Below the pieces are notes generated by a model. The model was given only the letters and a program-made list of their open reading frames with translations. It was not told the DNA's origin and searched no databases. From Boesenbergia rotunda (Eukaryota > Streptophyta > Magnoliopsida > Zingiberales > Zingiberaceae): a DNA stretch of 64,000 nucleotides. The stretch is taken from assembly GCA_024364735.1 (NCBI GenBank), contig JAGFNQ010001174.1, positions 438,086-502,085 on the forward strand, given 5' to 3'. Position 1 is the first letter of the stretch. Every line of letters starts with the position of its first letter. This document shows positions 10,264 to 21,995 of the stretch, piece by piece. The translations under genes were made by a program, and so were the position numbers.

Positions 10264-11550
10264 ATGGCAACTAAGAACATCATAGCTGAACTGAACAATG
10301 GAGAGAAATTGTATGGGGACAACAACAAAATATGGCATCTCAAGATACAATATGTTCTTGAGGAACAAGAAGTTCTGGAGGCTGTAAATCATTTCATGGT
10401 TGAACCTGCTATTGGTTCAACTGCATAGTACAGATTGGATCTTGATGCCTATAGGGCATGGAAGAAAAAGGACTCCACTGCAAAGGGGATATTGATTAGT
10501 TCAATCGTAGATGATCTGGTATTTGAGTATGAGCCACTACCATCAGCTCATGCTGTCTGGGTTGCCCTGAGAGAGAGATACAGTGGAGTTAGTGTAAGCA
10601 AGCTTCGTCAACTAATAATCAAGTTTGACAGTTGTAAAAAGCGTCCGAATGTGACAATGACCCAACATCTGAGAGAAATGGGTAATATGATTCGGGAGCT
10701 TAAGACTGCTGGTCATGAGTTGACCGACGAACAACAGGTTCAAGCAGTTATTCGTTCCCTTCCTGATTCTTGGGAAACAATGAAGCAGAACCTTACTCAC
10801 AGTGAGAGTATCAGGACTTTCATTGATGTCTCACGCCATATTGAACTGGAGGCGGAGAGAATAGAATCCGCAAGGATTTTTGAGCAAGCTTTTGTAGCTG
10901 AAGGTTCTGGATCCAAGAATAAGAAAAAATGGTTTAAGAAAGGAAAGGGAAAGGGAAAAGAAGCTGGTGCTACTACTGTGCAAGACCCAATCAAGAAGAA
11001 AGGAAAGAAGAATGGAATGAAACCTAAAGGCAAGCTAACTTGCTACAACTGTGGCAAGAAGGGTCATTTTGCTCGGGAGTGTACTGAGCCGAAAAAGGTA
11101 AATCCATGTTTGTCTTCTTTTCATGAGCTTTATGTTGCTAGTTCGGTGTTGTTAGCTGATTCTTATCCTTTGTGGATTATAGATTCAGGAGCAACGAACC
11201 ATGTAGCTCATGATCGAGCTACATACGTGGAGTACCGTCGCGAACCAGCTGGCAATAAGTGGATATATGTGGGAAACAATGCAAGAATTGAAGTCAAAGG
11301 GATTGGCACTTGCAAACTTAACCTTCGTGGTGGGCGTACATTGTTTCTGCATGATGTCCTGTATGCTCCTGAGATTCGACAGAATTTGGTTTCTGTGAAT
11401 TGTCTTCTTGAATTGGGTTATTGTATGAATTTTTACAGTCGTCATGTAGAATTTAAAATTGACTCTGTGTTAATTGGATATGGTTTTATATCAAACGGTT
11501 TCATGGTTCTTGATGTAGAACCAGATGTTAATTATGGAAATGATGGTTGA
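10264..11550 (+). pseudogene. gag: Gag and protease part of element B, broken
   Basis: ATG 10264 (MATKNIIAELNNGEKLYGDN) opens a Copia gag. An in-frame TAG at 10426-10428 breaks it after about 54 codons. The same frame then runs open to a TGA at 11548-11550. Features in order are a UBN2-type gag core (about 10435-10860), a Lys/Gly-rich linker, the zinc knuckle CYNCGKKGHFARECT (near 11040) and the protease motif WIIDSGATNHV (near 11175). The TGA lies in the gag-pol fusion before integrase, and its codon could be a decayed CGA. As in other Copia elements, gag and pol appear to share one frame. Confidence 0.9.
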
Positions 11551-14270
11551 TTTTCAAACATTGCTCTTACTAGTGATGCTGATGTTAATGATAAAGTTTG
11601 GCATGCTAGATTGGGACATATAGGACAAGAAAGAATGAATAGATTAGCAAGAGAGGGTCTGCTCGGCACTCGTGCTAAAGTTGACTTGTCTATATGTGAG
11701 CATTGTCTTGCTGGAAAAGCAACTAGGAAACCGTTTGGTAAGACTATTAGAGCTGATTCACCATTGCAATTGATTCATTCGGATATTTGTGGTCCGATGA
11801 ACATGAAGGCTAGAAATGGTAGTTCATATTTCATTACATTTATTGATGATTTCACGCGTTTTGGTCATGTGTATTTGATTTCTCATAAATCTGAAGCATT
11901 AGATTGCTTTAATCGTTATTTGAACGAAGTTAAGAATCAATTGGAACGTAAGGTTAAAATCTTACGCACTGACTGTGGAGGTGAATACTTGTCTGATCAG
12001 TTCAAGATAATATGTAATGAGAAAGGGATTATTAGGCAGTTAACTATCCCTGGAACTCCACAGCAAAATGGAGTTGCTGAAATAAGAAATCGAACTCTTC
12101 TTGAAATGGTTAGGTTGATGATGGCTCAAGCTAATTTGCCTATTTCCTATTGGGGAGATGCATTATTGGCTGCAACCTACATACTTAATCGGGTGCCTTC
12201 TAAATCTGTTCCATCTACTCCATATGAACTTTGGATAGGCAGAAAACCATATTTGAGTAATCTGAGACCGTGGGGGTCAGCTGCTTATATTCATGACAAG
12301 ACTCACAAATATGGAAAATTAGGACCCATAGGTAAGAAGTGTATTTTTGTAAGATATTCTGATACCTCTAAGGGTTATGTCTTTATTGGTGAGCAACAAG
12401 ATGGAACCATCTCTGAAATTGAGTCAAGAGATGCTACTTTTTTCGAAACTAAGTTCCCAACAAGAGGTGAAGTTGATAAATCAACTCCTCTATTTGCAAT
12501 AGAGGAGGAGGATATTGTTCCTCCATTAACAAATCAGGAATCTCAGGGAATACCTGAATCTAGTCAACCTAGTGGGAGTAAATTGCCTATAAGTGAATTA
12601 GTTTCTCAAAAGTCAAATCTGCGAAGAAGTAATCGTAAGATTATTCCTCGGAGAAGGTTTGACATTGAAAATGAGACATTAATGATTCTCCCAGTTGACG
12701 ATGAAGAACCTCGAACGGTTGAGGAAGCATTGAAATGCTCAGTTAGAGAAAAATGGAGAATTGCAATGGATGAAGAAATGGAGTCTATGAGAAAGAATCA
12801 GGTTTGGGATTTAGTCGATCTTCCTCCAGGCCGAAGGGCTATTGGGAATAAATGGATTCTCAAAATCAAGACGAATGCAGATGGATCGATTAATAAATAC
12901 AAAGCTCGTTTGGTTGCAAAAGGATATACCCAAATGGAGGGTATTGATTTTGAAGAGACATTTTCCCCTGTTGTGAAGTTTGTGTCAATACGTGTCATTT
13001 TAGCTATAGTAGCACATTATGACTTGGAATTACATCAGATGGATGTAAAAACGGCTTTCCTTAATGGTAATCTTGACGAGGAAATCTATATGGCACAACC
13101 AGAAGGTTATATTGCTGATGGCCAAGAGGAAAAAGTATGTAGACTTAAAAAGTCTATATATGAGCTAAAGCAAGCGTCGAGACAATGGAACATAAGATTC
13201 AATGAAGTCATTTTATCTTATGGTTTCGAAATGATCAATGAGGATCATTGTGTTTACCTAAGAAATGATAAAGGAAAGTTGGTCATTTTATCATTATATG
13301 TTGATGATATGCTGATAGCTGGAAATGACTTAAAAGTTGTGATTGAGGTCAAGTCTTGGCTTGCATCACAATTTGACATAATTGACATGGGAGAAGCCGA
13401 GTATATCTTAGGAGTACGGATCATTCGTGATCGATCAAAAAGATTTTTGGGTTTGTCCCAAGAAGCTTATATTACTAAGATACTACAACACTTCAATATG
13501 TTTGATTGCAACGTTGAACAAACACCTACAGCGAAAGGTGTTGTTTTGAGCAAAAGTATGTCTCCCAAGACTCCGGAAGAGATAGCCGAGATGAAGAAAA
13601 GACCATATGCTAGTGCCATTGGTAGTTTGATGTACACTATGTTGTGTACTCGCCCTGATATAAGCTATGTTGTTGGCTTAGTTAGTCGTTTCCAGTCAAA
13701 CCCAGGATCGAGACACTGGAAAGCGGTAAAAAGATATTCAGATATCTAAAAGGGACGGCAGATTATTGTCTCTGCTTCCAAGGATCAAAATTGAGCTTGA
13801 AGGGCTACGCAGATGCAGATTGGGCAAGGGACCTTGACGACAGAAAATCCACATCTGGCTATATTTTTTTGCTGAATAGAGGTGTCATTTCTTGGAACAG
13901 CAAGAAACAGGCTTGTGTAGCACTGTCGACAATGGAGGCTGAGTATGTGGCTTGTGCAGCGGCTGTACAAGAAGCTGTCTGGTTGAGAAGGTTCCTAAAG
14001 CATCTGAAGATTGTTGAGGACAGTGGGAGCCCTGTTACAGTGTGTTGTGACAATCAAGCTGTTATAGCTTTTTCCAAGGATCCTAAATATCACAGCAAAG
14101 GCAAGCATATAGAAATTAAATACAATTTTGTAAGGGATATTGTTGACAAGAAAAAGATAATTCTTGAATACATCCCTACCCGAGCAATGCTTGCAGATCC
14201 TTTTACTAAGCCGTTGACTAAAGAGTCGTTTTATGAACATGTGAAGTCATTGGGACTACGCAAGTTGTAA
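11551..14270 (+). pseudogene. pol: Integrase, RT and RNase H of element B, broken
   Basis: Continues in the gag frame after the TGA. It shows the pre-integrase HARLGHIG and CEHCLAGKA motifs (about 11600-11720) and the integrase core (HSDICGPM, IDDFTRFG, TDCGGEY, TPQQNGVAE). RT follows with KARLVAKGYTQ and YVDDMLIAGND (near 13300). A one-base loss near 13732 shifts frame just after WKAVKR. RNase H continues in the new frame from about 13735 (YADADWARDLDDRKSTSGY; GKHIEIKYNFVRDIV) to the stop at 14268-14270. Element B therefore has three visible breaks: TAG, TGA and this frameshift. Confidence 0.92.
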
Positions 14271-15349
14271 CAAATTGTAAAGACTATTATTTAAATGAAA
14301 TGTCATGATCTATTCAGTGTAAATGTATTTGTTACATTTGGTAAAAGTCTCGATGAGCATGTTGGCAGGCTAAGATTGGTCCTCTCACATGGACAATCGT
14401 CTCTATTTGTTGAGTATAAATAGAGGTAAGACCATTACTTATGAGACAGCTTATGTAGTTGTGAAGAGAGACATACTCATAAGTTGAGGTCGCCTTGATT
14501 TTGTATCAAGATGAGATCATTTATGTAATGATCATAGTAAATGCACCCACCATTTACTAAACCTGTTTAAAGCCAGACTGGAATTCATAAGTTGAATTCG
14601 GATTAGACGTTAGGTATGTCTAGATCAAAATCTGTACGATGTTAAATATTTGAGAAAAACATGCACTCTTTTTGGTAAAGAGAAAAACATCGTAGCATGT
14701 GATTCATACCACATGTGCTATAGCGACAATAAGGGTAGTAGGAGAATGGATCCCTGCTTCTATACTATGTGAGACCCTTGAGATTATTAGTTAATCTCAA
14801 TCTTACCCTAAGTGACTATTTAGCTGTCTACTTGAAGTTTTAATCAGTGTTTGCTACTTTAGTGTGTGTCCTATTGACTATGAATGATTCGGTCTATGGA
14901 GCATAACTAGGAAAGCAACTGATTAGAATGAATAGATTCTAGCTGAAAAGGAAGATTAAAATTGGTTTACATCTGTAATACTTATTCACTGGTCGACCAG
15001 ATACATTTTTTTGTTAAGTACTTAAAAATGTGATTGTGAATAAAAGCATTGATTTGAGATGTCGAACATGCTCTTGACATAGATGTCATATGAGGGATTA
15101 GAGATGTTCATATTGATGTAAATATTTAATCTGGGGTAATGGCAAGTTATTGATGTCTCTGATTCGTTCTATAGAGCAGCTAAGTTAAGTGTAACAACTT
15201 TCTTAGCATTAATTGCTCAGTGTGCTTGCTGTCGCACGAACCATTTTCCCTGAAGTATGAGTTGAATGCTCCTATATGGTCTTTGTGACTTCCTTACGTA
15301 GTCTTAGTGACTAAATGACCTATATGGATAGAATTGGACGAGTGGGAGA
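14271..15349 (+). other. 3' untranslated region and polypurine tract of element B
   Basis: About 1.1 kb without a protein. It ends in GAGTGGGAGA (about 15340-15349), a polypurine tract directly before TGTTGG. Confidence 0.75.
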
Positions 15350-15687
15350 TGTTGGCGTTACGAGCGTTGATAAAACGAAGGCGTTACTAACCTTCGACTT
15401 GAATTGTTGGCGTTACTGAACAGAGCAGTAAATACCTCCATTGATGAAGGTAAGCGAAACGTCTTCTTCTCCCTATAAAAAGCGTCCAAATGCAATCCAT
15501 GAAGGACACACGACGAAGAAGGAATCGGAGCTTCGAATCTGAGGGATTTGGCTTGTGGCTATTAGGGATCGGTCCGGTGACGTTCTCACGACAGCGAGCA
15601 GAAGAAGAAAAGGGAAGAAGAAGATCAAATCGTTGTAAGTCTAAAATTTTTGATCTTTCAAGTAGATCTCATGCTCAGACACCAACA
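15350..15687 (+). repeat. 3' LTR of element B (338 bp)
   Basis: Begins TGTTGGCG and ends ACCAACA, so its ends are inverted repeats. It contains a TATA box, TATAAAA, at 15474-15480, consistent with a U3 promoter. Confidence 0.82.
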
Positions 15688-16032
15688 ATAGTCGACCAGA
15701 TATGAAATTGCGCCCTCAGACAAGGGAAACAAGCATGATATCTGATTATTGCTCGAAGTGCTACATGTCAAAGGTAATAAGCGTCTCCCTTCATTTCTAC
15801 GAGGAATACATTGACAAAGACCTCTCAAGGAAATATAAAAAATAGGGGATACAATCAGTGGACCCGGTAGAGGAGACCACTCCTTTGCGCGGGCTCTCCT
15901 CGATTGCCTCATCATCCCCGCCTGGTCGCTTAGCTCAGAACCGTCTTCCAGTGGCGAGTGAGCTAGGAGCCATCTTTATCATGCTCTTGGCCCTTGAAGC
16001 TTCGGCCGCGACTGGGACTTCTTGATCCTCCA
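15688..16032. other. Unassigned spacer
   Basis: 345 bases with no recognised gene. On the minus strand 15935-16030 reads as a short Ala/Lys-rich peptide that I cannot place. Confidence 0.5.
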
Positions 16033-17298
16033 TGTGGGATCGTTTAGAGTCGATAGAGGGGGTGAATATCGATTCAATCTTTTTCAGAAAAATAAGAGTA
16101 ATACGCAGCGGAAAATTGCAAGACAATGCTGACTCAGTTTTCTTTTACTTTGTTCGGAGTCTAGATCGACACCTACTCCAAGGCCCACGGCCCTTGACCG
16201 TTTACGTTGGGCAATTCTATATTTCACAAAAGTATTACAAAGTTGAAGTTCGAATACAGAATTTAAATACAGTAATTAATTAAAAATTATACCGACGACC
16301 GGAGAAGATTCGTAGATCGGAGTCGTGGGTCGTCGTTGGCGCTTGAGACTTGAGCACAGAGCATTTGGAGCAGAGCGCTTGAATCAATTCGTTGGAAGCA
16401 GTTGTATCTGGAAGCAAGGGGGTGAACCCCCATTTATACAGCATGCTTGGGCGCCTGTGTTGAAGGGGGCGCCTGACACGTGGCTTGTTCTGCGCAAATC
16501 CTCATCCGCAGACTTGGCCTGCGCTTTTCCCTTCAACTGGGGCGCTTGAGTTAACTGGGGTGCCTGAGTTAACTGGGGAGCCTGTATCAATACAGGCGCC
16601 TCATTTGCTGATGTGGAGGCTTTGCTTCGAGACTGCTTTGGAACACCTTTCATCTAGGGCCCCTGTCACCATACAGGCGCCTGACTCCATTCAGGCGCTT
16701 GGGAACCAGTGAACTCCATCCCTTGTTCCTGCAACCAGGGTTAGCTCTAAAACACAAATAATATATATGTTAAGTCAAGTTAACAGCCTGAGCTGTCTTG
16801 GTTCTGACTTTGGGCTTCCAAAATGGAACCCTAGGTCGAACCGATGCCTAGTGTTCCCTCCTATAGGGAACGCGTCCTTGCCTACTCCTCTTAGGAGAGT
16901 TTGCCTTTTTGCCAACCGACTCCTCCGATTGAACTTTTGCCCAATCGTCCAAATCAAGTCTTCGTGCCTAGTCCGCGACCAGGACTTATTGCCCAACCCT
17001 CGGTTAGGTCTTCGGTGCCCAACCCTCGACCAGGACTGATTGCCCAATTCCTAGAATCATGACTTCATGACCAGTTCGTGATCAGGACTTATTGTCCAAC
17101 CCTATGTCAGGACTTAGGTGTCCAGCCCTCGGCCAGGACTTATTGCCCAATTCCTTGAATCAGGACTTCGTACCTAGTTTACCTAGGACTTTCCCTGTGC
17201 ACTTTATCAAGTTCATTAGATCACAATAACACCTTAACTTATGAACTGTTTGCCATTATCAAAACACAGGTTCAATCTTGGTGCTTCCGGCACCAACA
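16033..17298 (-). repeat. 3' LTR of SIRE-type element C (minus strand)
   Basis: On the minus strand it starts TGTTGGTGCCGG at 17298, directly after a purine-rich tract, and ends CCCACA at 16033 after a CACCCCCTCTA segment typical of SIRE LTR ends. The U5-like part and the stretch 16940-17200 hold repeats around AGGACTT. Confidence 0.75.
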
Positions 17299-17316
17299 AT
17301 CTCCCCCTTTTTTATT
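17299..17316 (-). promoter_or_regulatory. Polypurine tract of element C (minus strand)
   Basis: The plus strand reads ATCTCCCCCTTTTTTA, that is AAAAAAGGGGGAGAT on the minus strand, adjacent to the LTR start. Confidence 0.78.
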
Positions 17317-17557
17317 TATGGCAACCAGATTCAAAAAGTTAAGTTTAAATCATATAAAGCAGATTTATATAAGAAGAACATGTTAATTCTAAGAAAATCA
17401 CTTTTTGAAAAAAAAAATAGTTACTAAGCTCCCCACGAAATAGAAATTCTCCCCCTGAAGCTTTCAATGATATGCAATTTTTCAAAAAAAAAAATTAAGT
17501 GTTTGAATTTTGACCAAGTGTTTTACAAAACAAAACAAAGCATTTGCACACTTAGAG

Positions 17558-17949
17558 GGGGCCGGATCCTTTGGTCCCAAAATCCCTGGTCCATCCTGGT
17601 CCACACTCAAATTGCGGTCGGATCGTGATTGCGATCCGGCCGTAATTTGTTTCAATCCCCTCTAGGGTTCACCGTGCCCCTCAAGTTATAGTTTGGATTC
17701 GGGCGGGTGGCCGGAGACCACCCGACGGCCTAAACCCTAAATCTAAAACCCTAAACCCTAAATCCTAAATCCGGATTTAGGGTTTAGGCCATCGGGTGGC
17801 CTCCGGCCACCAGCCCGAACTCAAACTATAACCTGAGGGGCACGGTGAACCCTAGAGGGGATTGAAACAAATTGCGGCCGGATCGCAATCACGATCTGAC
17901 CGCAATTTGAGTGTGGACCAGGGATTTTGGGACCAGAGGATCCGGCCCC
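17558..17949. mobile_element. Foldback MITE with 9-bp target duplication (Mutator-like)
   Basis: Almost the whole 392 bp is one inverted repeat. The ends are GGGGCCGGATCC and GGATCCGGCCCC, and the centre is TAAATCCGGATTTA near 17772. It is flanked by CACTTAGAG at 17549-17557 and 17950-17958. A 9-bp duplication is the hallmark of Mutator-like elements. The left arm has extra CCCTAAA-like units and a short duplication, so the arms differ in length by about 38 bp. No transposase. Inserted in the internal region of element C. Confidence 0.85.
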
Positions 17950-18530
17950 CACTTAGAGAGGCTTTTCACTTAAAAAACTATTGTGCACTTAAAAAAAAAT
18001 TCAAAACATTTGCGCTTAGAAAAATTTGCATTTAGAAAAGTTTTTCACTTAGAAAAAAATTTTACTTAGAAGAATTTTTCACTTAGAAAAATTTTGTGCA
18101 CTTAAAAATTTTACTTAAAAAAAATTTGTGCACTTAGAAAAATATTGTGCTTAGAAAAATCTTGCACTTAGAAAAATTATCAACTTAGCACTTAGAAAAG
18201 AATTTCATTAAAAATTTGTGTACTTAGAAAAATTTTGTGCACTTAGAAAAAAATTTTACTTAGAAAAATTTTGTCTTAAAAAATTTTACTTAGAAAAATT
18301 TGGTGCACTTGAAAAATGTTTTCCTTAGAAAAATTTGTGCACTTAAAAAAATTTACTTAGAAAAATTTTGTGCAAAAGAAAATTTTACTTAGAAAAAAAA
18401 TTTGTGCACTCAAAAAAATATTTTATTTAGTGCACTAAAACACTTTTGAAAAAAATCTACACTTGAAACTTTAATGCACTCAAATTTAACTTAAAAATTT
18501 AATACAACACTTGAAAATTTAACTTTAACT
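17950..18530. repeat. Degenerate short tandem repeat, CACTTAGAAAAATTTTG type
   Basis: Dozens of imperfect copies of CACTTAGAAAAATTTT with variable A/T runs. It lies between the pol remnant and the LTR of element C; such 3' regions of plant LTR elements often hold tandem repeats. The unit contains the MITE target sequence CACTTAGA. Confidence 0.75.
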
Positions 18531-19193
18531 TTACTTTTTGAAAAAAATGAAAAAAAAATTTACTCTTTTCTTTTCTCTCTCCCCTTTGCCATATATCAAA
18601 AAAATTAATAGTAAACCAATTGTAAATCAATTTCGATTCAGAACCAGTTAGACAACCAACTCTAGTGAGCCCAAGCAACAAAAGGATTAAACCAATTTAA
18701 ACTGAACTTGTGCGGGTCTTGTCTAACCCAGTTAGCTACTTACTGGCTGTTATATAACATCAGCTTTCACTAGGGTTAGTCAGGTTAAGTGATCTAATCA
18801 AGTTAGATTTTCTAAGCTTGAACACTTAACTCGATTGCTGTTCAATTGTATTTATCGCCCCAACTGCTCTAGATACACTGACTTAAAGCATCTTGAGTCA
18901 AGACATAGACCTAAGCATCTCAACCCAATCTAGGTTATCAATCAAAGTGTCCTAAGGTGCTTGTGAGATGCTGACTTCTAGATCTATAGGTGCATGCAAT
19001 TCTAGGGTTAAAGCCTAGGCTAAGTCCATTTGCGTAGAAATCTCTAGTTTTAAAGGGGATAATTTTTCGAAAAAAGCTAAGTCAAAAAATAATTTTAAAT
19101 TTCAAGACTTAATAAAAGAAATGATTTTTCAAAAAAATATATTAAAAAATTTGCAAATATAAAAGATTTTTTAAAAAAATTAGAGCAGTCATA

Positions 19194-19475
19194 TTAAACT
19201 AAGCTCAACCCTAACTGCTTTCTTAGTAAGCTAAACTCAGACTCAGGTAAGGGTTTGATAAATATGTCAGCTAAATTAGATTTTGAATTCACATGCATAA
19301 GTACAATTTCGCCCCTAGCTACGTGATCCCTAACAAAATGATATTTTACTTCAATGTGTTTAGTTCGGGAGTGATGAATTGAATTTTTAGTAAGATTAAT
19401 TGAGTTTATATTGTCACTGAACACTTTGGTTTAGACATAATCTAGTTGAAAATTTTTAAAGTGTGCATCATCCGT
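19194..19475 (-). pseudogene. RNase H end of pol, element C remnant
   Basis: Minus-strand frame with FSDNINSINLTKNS, HSRTKHIEVKYHFVRDHV and KPLPESEFSLLRKQLG, closely like the end of pol in element A. Homology runs back to about 19475 with one stop. The rest of pol, the gag and the 5' LTR of element C are not found next to it, so it is a 3' fragment. Confidence 0.82.
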
Positions 19476-20880
19476 AAAAATTTGAAATGCCAGGACATCC
19501 AAATCACCGTGCTGTTCATCATGGAATATGGTTAGGTTTTTTCCCTTAATTTGAGGATGCTTATAGACAGAATCTATCCTTTATTTTCATTTTGGAAGAA
19601 TATTTGTGTGCTAGTGAAACTATTTCTTCACGGACAACAATCTTTAATTGTTTTCTTTTGAGATATGAAGTATTTTATATGATAATTTGGGTTCTATCAA
19701 TATATATTAATATAAATGCAGCACGTGCCCTCCCAATGTCTTGTGCTAGTATTAGATGATATGCAAGAGTCAAATGTCATGCCACCTAACCATATCTTTA
19801 TTAAAAATAATCTTATTGTTAATAAGAGTCAAATATCAAATGGTTGAATTTTTTTATTTTTTTATTCATAATATTATAAATAATCTTTATTTTTTTTAAT
19901 ATTTGTTTTTAATAAAATATATTGATTAAAAATTAAATCTAAATATTAAAAAAATAAAAATTATTATATATATAAATAATGAGATAATTTTATTAGGATT
20001 TAATTAAATCTATTTAAATTATGACAATCATAATTATAAGTTATTTAAAATTATTAACTTAAAGTTATTTAATTAAACTCTAACTTACAATTTATCCGCG
20101 TACCTTATTTCGATCAGTCGATGACGCGTTAGCGAGACCGTGAGACAAGTCCGGATGCGTCGCGGGGCACTAGCGACTCCTCCAAGCCCATTATAGGGCT
20201 CGAACGACGCATTCAGACTTGTCACCGGGCTTCTGCGACGTGTTCGGACGTGTCACTGGGACCAGGCGAACCATTCAGAAGCGTCCCAGGGATCGGGTGA
20301 CGCATTCGGGCTCGTCGTCGTTCTCGGATGACACGTACGAGCTTGCATGATGTGTCTTAACGTGTCACGGTGGTGGCAATGGCTAAGACTGTGGCACAAG
20401 AAGGTGAGTTACTGTCTAAAACATCATCTTAGATAAAGATGGTGTCGTGGATGCCCGCCTAGGCGGCTGCCATTTAGACTCATATCATTCGTATCAACTG
20501 TCAAACATCTTTCACTGTATTCTCCCTTTGTGACAACATAATTCCATCTGCAGGAGTCTATTGCATGAAGAAAGTCAGATATTAGCTAAGATATTATGTT
20601 GCTTAATATTCAATAGAGGAATAAGGTGACAAAAAGCGATTCGTTCGTCCCACTCCCGCCAACCTTACCCAGGATCAACACGGAGGAAGTAAATCAGGGG
20701 GACTACTAACTCGGATGTTGTTGCTAGCGTGTGGAGAGGACGGACACACTGGCTTTGCTAGGTTTTGACTCTCAAACCTCAAGATGACAACACCCACACA
20801 TTAATTATCAATCCATCCTGTGGAGACAATATTCAATAGAGAACTAAGATCCATATAGTGAATATCATATAGGTGGCATT
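19476..20880. other. Unassigned 1.4-kb segment
   Basis: No gene recognised. 19860-20090 is very AT-rich. 20100-20390 is GC-richer with imperfect direct repeats around GACGCATTC and CGTGTCAC. Confidence 0.5.
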
Positions 20881-21415
20881 TGAAGGTGATCGTTCGTCGG
20901 CAAGAGGGGGATGAATTGCCCCTGAAAATAAAAATTCTATCTTTTGTTTTTGCTTAAACAAAAATTTTAGTTCAAAAAGAAACATAGCATAATATATAAA
21001 AACTATACCAGAAATAAAGCAATACTAAAAAAAAAGAGGTAACCAGAATTTTACTTGGTTTGCAACCAGAGAGGTTGCTAATCCAAGGCAGAATGTTGCT
21101 CGATTTCCCTGAATAAACTCCTTTGGACGGAGATGCCTCTTACACAATAAAAGCTCAGAAAAGAAAGAAAACTAGAAAGATTTTGTTTGTTGTGAATGAA
21201 TTTAATCAATGATTTATAACTGAGCTCGGAAACCTATTTATAGCCCCGGTCAATTCTATCCGAGTGCTGACATGACACTATAGGGGCGCCCGAGTACTTG
21301 AGGGTGCCTGACATGTGGCTTGAGGGTTATCTGAAGCACAACGTTCGCAAATGGCTAGCTGGCAGATAAATATTGGCTCTCGGGCACCTGCATTCACAAA
21401 GGCGCCCCTAATGAT
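20881..21415 (-). repeat. Truncated 3' LTR of element D
   Basis: Aligns with 23235 to about 23780 (both include a GGCGCCC-rich stretch). The high-coordinate part of the LTR is missing. Confidence 0.75.
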
Positions 21416-21995
21416 GATAAATTTGAAAAATAATTTTAAATTTTGATTTCGACATTAAATAATTTTGAAAAATTTTCACAAGGCTTAGAAGATAGTCTCC
21501 AGATCTTAAAAATTCGGATCCGAAGAAATTAATTTTTTGAGTATTTTTTAAATTAAAAAATTTATTTTTGAACGAAAAATCATAATAAATCTGTTTATTC
21601 GATAAAAATTTTGAAAAAAAAATCTATAGATAGAACAAAGCAATTTCTACCATTGAAAAATCTTAAACTAAGTTTTTGGCAAATAATATATAAGAAAAAT
21701 ATATATTAATGAGATCAAGCATTAATTACCAAAAATAATCTTTACCAAAAAACTTTAACAGTTTAAGACAGATTTAGGGACCCAATGTAAGTTCTTTCCG
21801 ACTAGATTAACCAAAAATTTAGATGGAACTTAAGTCTTAGGAATTTTTACAATTTTACCTTTATGAAATTTAAAATACCAATTAAGTTTACCATAACATT
21901 TAATTTTTGAATTTCGAGAACAATTTGAACATGCATAGTTATTTTGAAAATTTTCAATTTGAACTTTCAAATTTTCATTTTTAAATTTTAACTTA

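Larger units (their letters stand above)
9085..15687 (+). mobile_element. Copia LTR retrotransposon B, 5' LTR not in window
   Basis: Contains a leader, an extra 5' ORF, gag-pol in the usual Copia order, a 1.1-kb 3' untranslated region, a polypurine tract and a 338-bp 3' LTR with TGTTGG...CCAACA ends. The 5' LTR and primer site are not seen between 9085 and 10263. The simplest reading is that element A inserted into B's leader and B's 5' LTR lies left of the window. The lineage within Copia is not certain. Confidence 0.8.

Noticed and set aside
14988..15700. Shared GTCGACCAGATA word before and after the element B LTR as a possible target duplication
   Set aside because: The upstream copy is inside the element, 350 bases before the LTR, so it cannot be a target duplication.
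17735..17785. Telomere or interstitial telomeric repeat (CCCTAAA units)
   Set aside because: Only a few imperfect units, located in the loop of a MITE; similar words at 6165-6210 lie in an intron.
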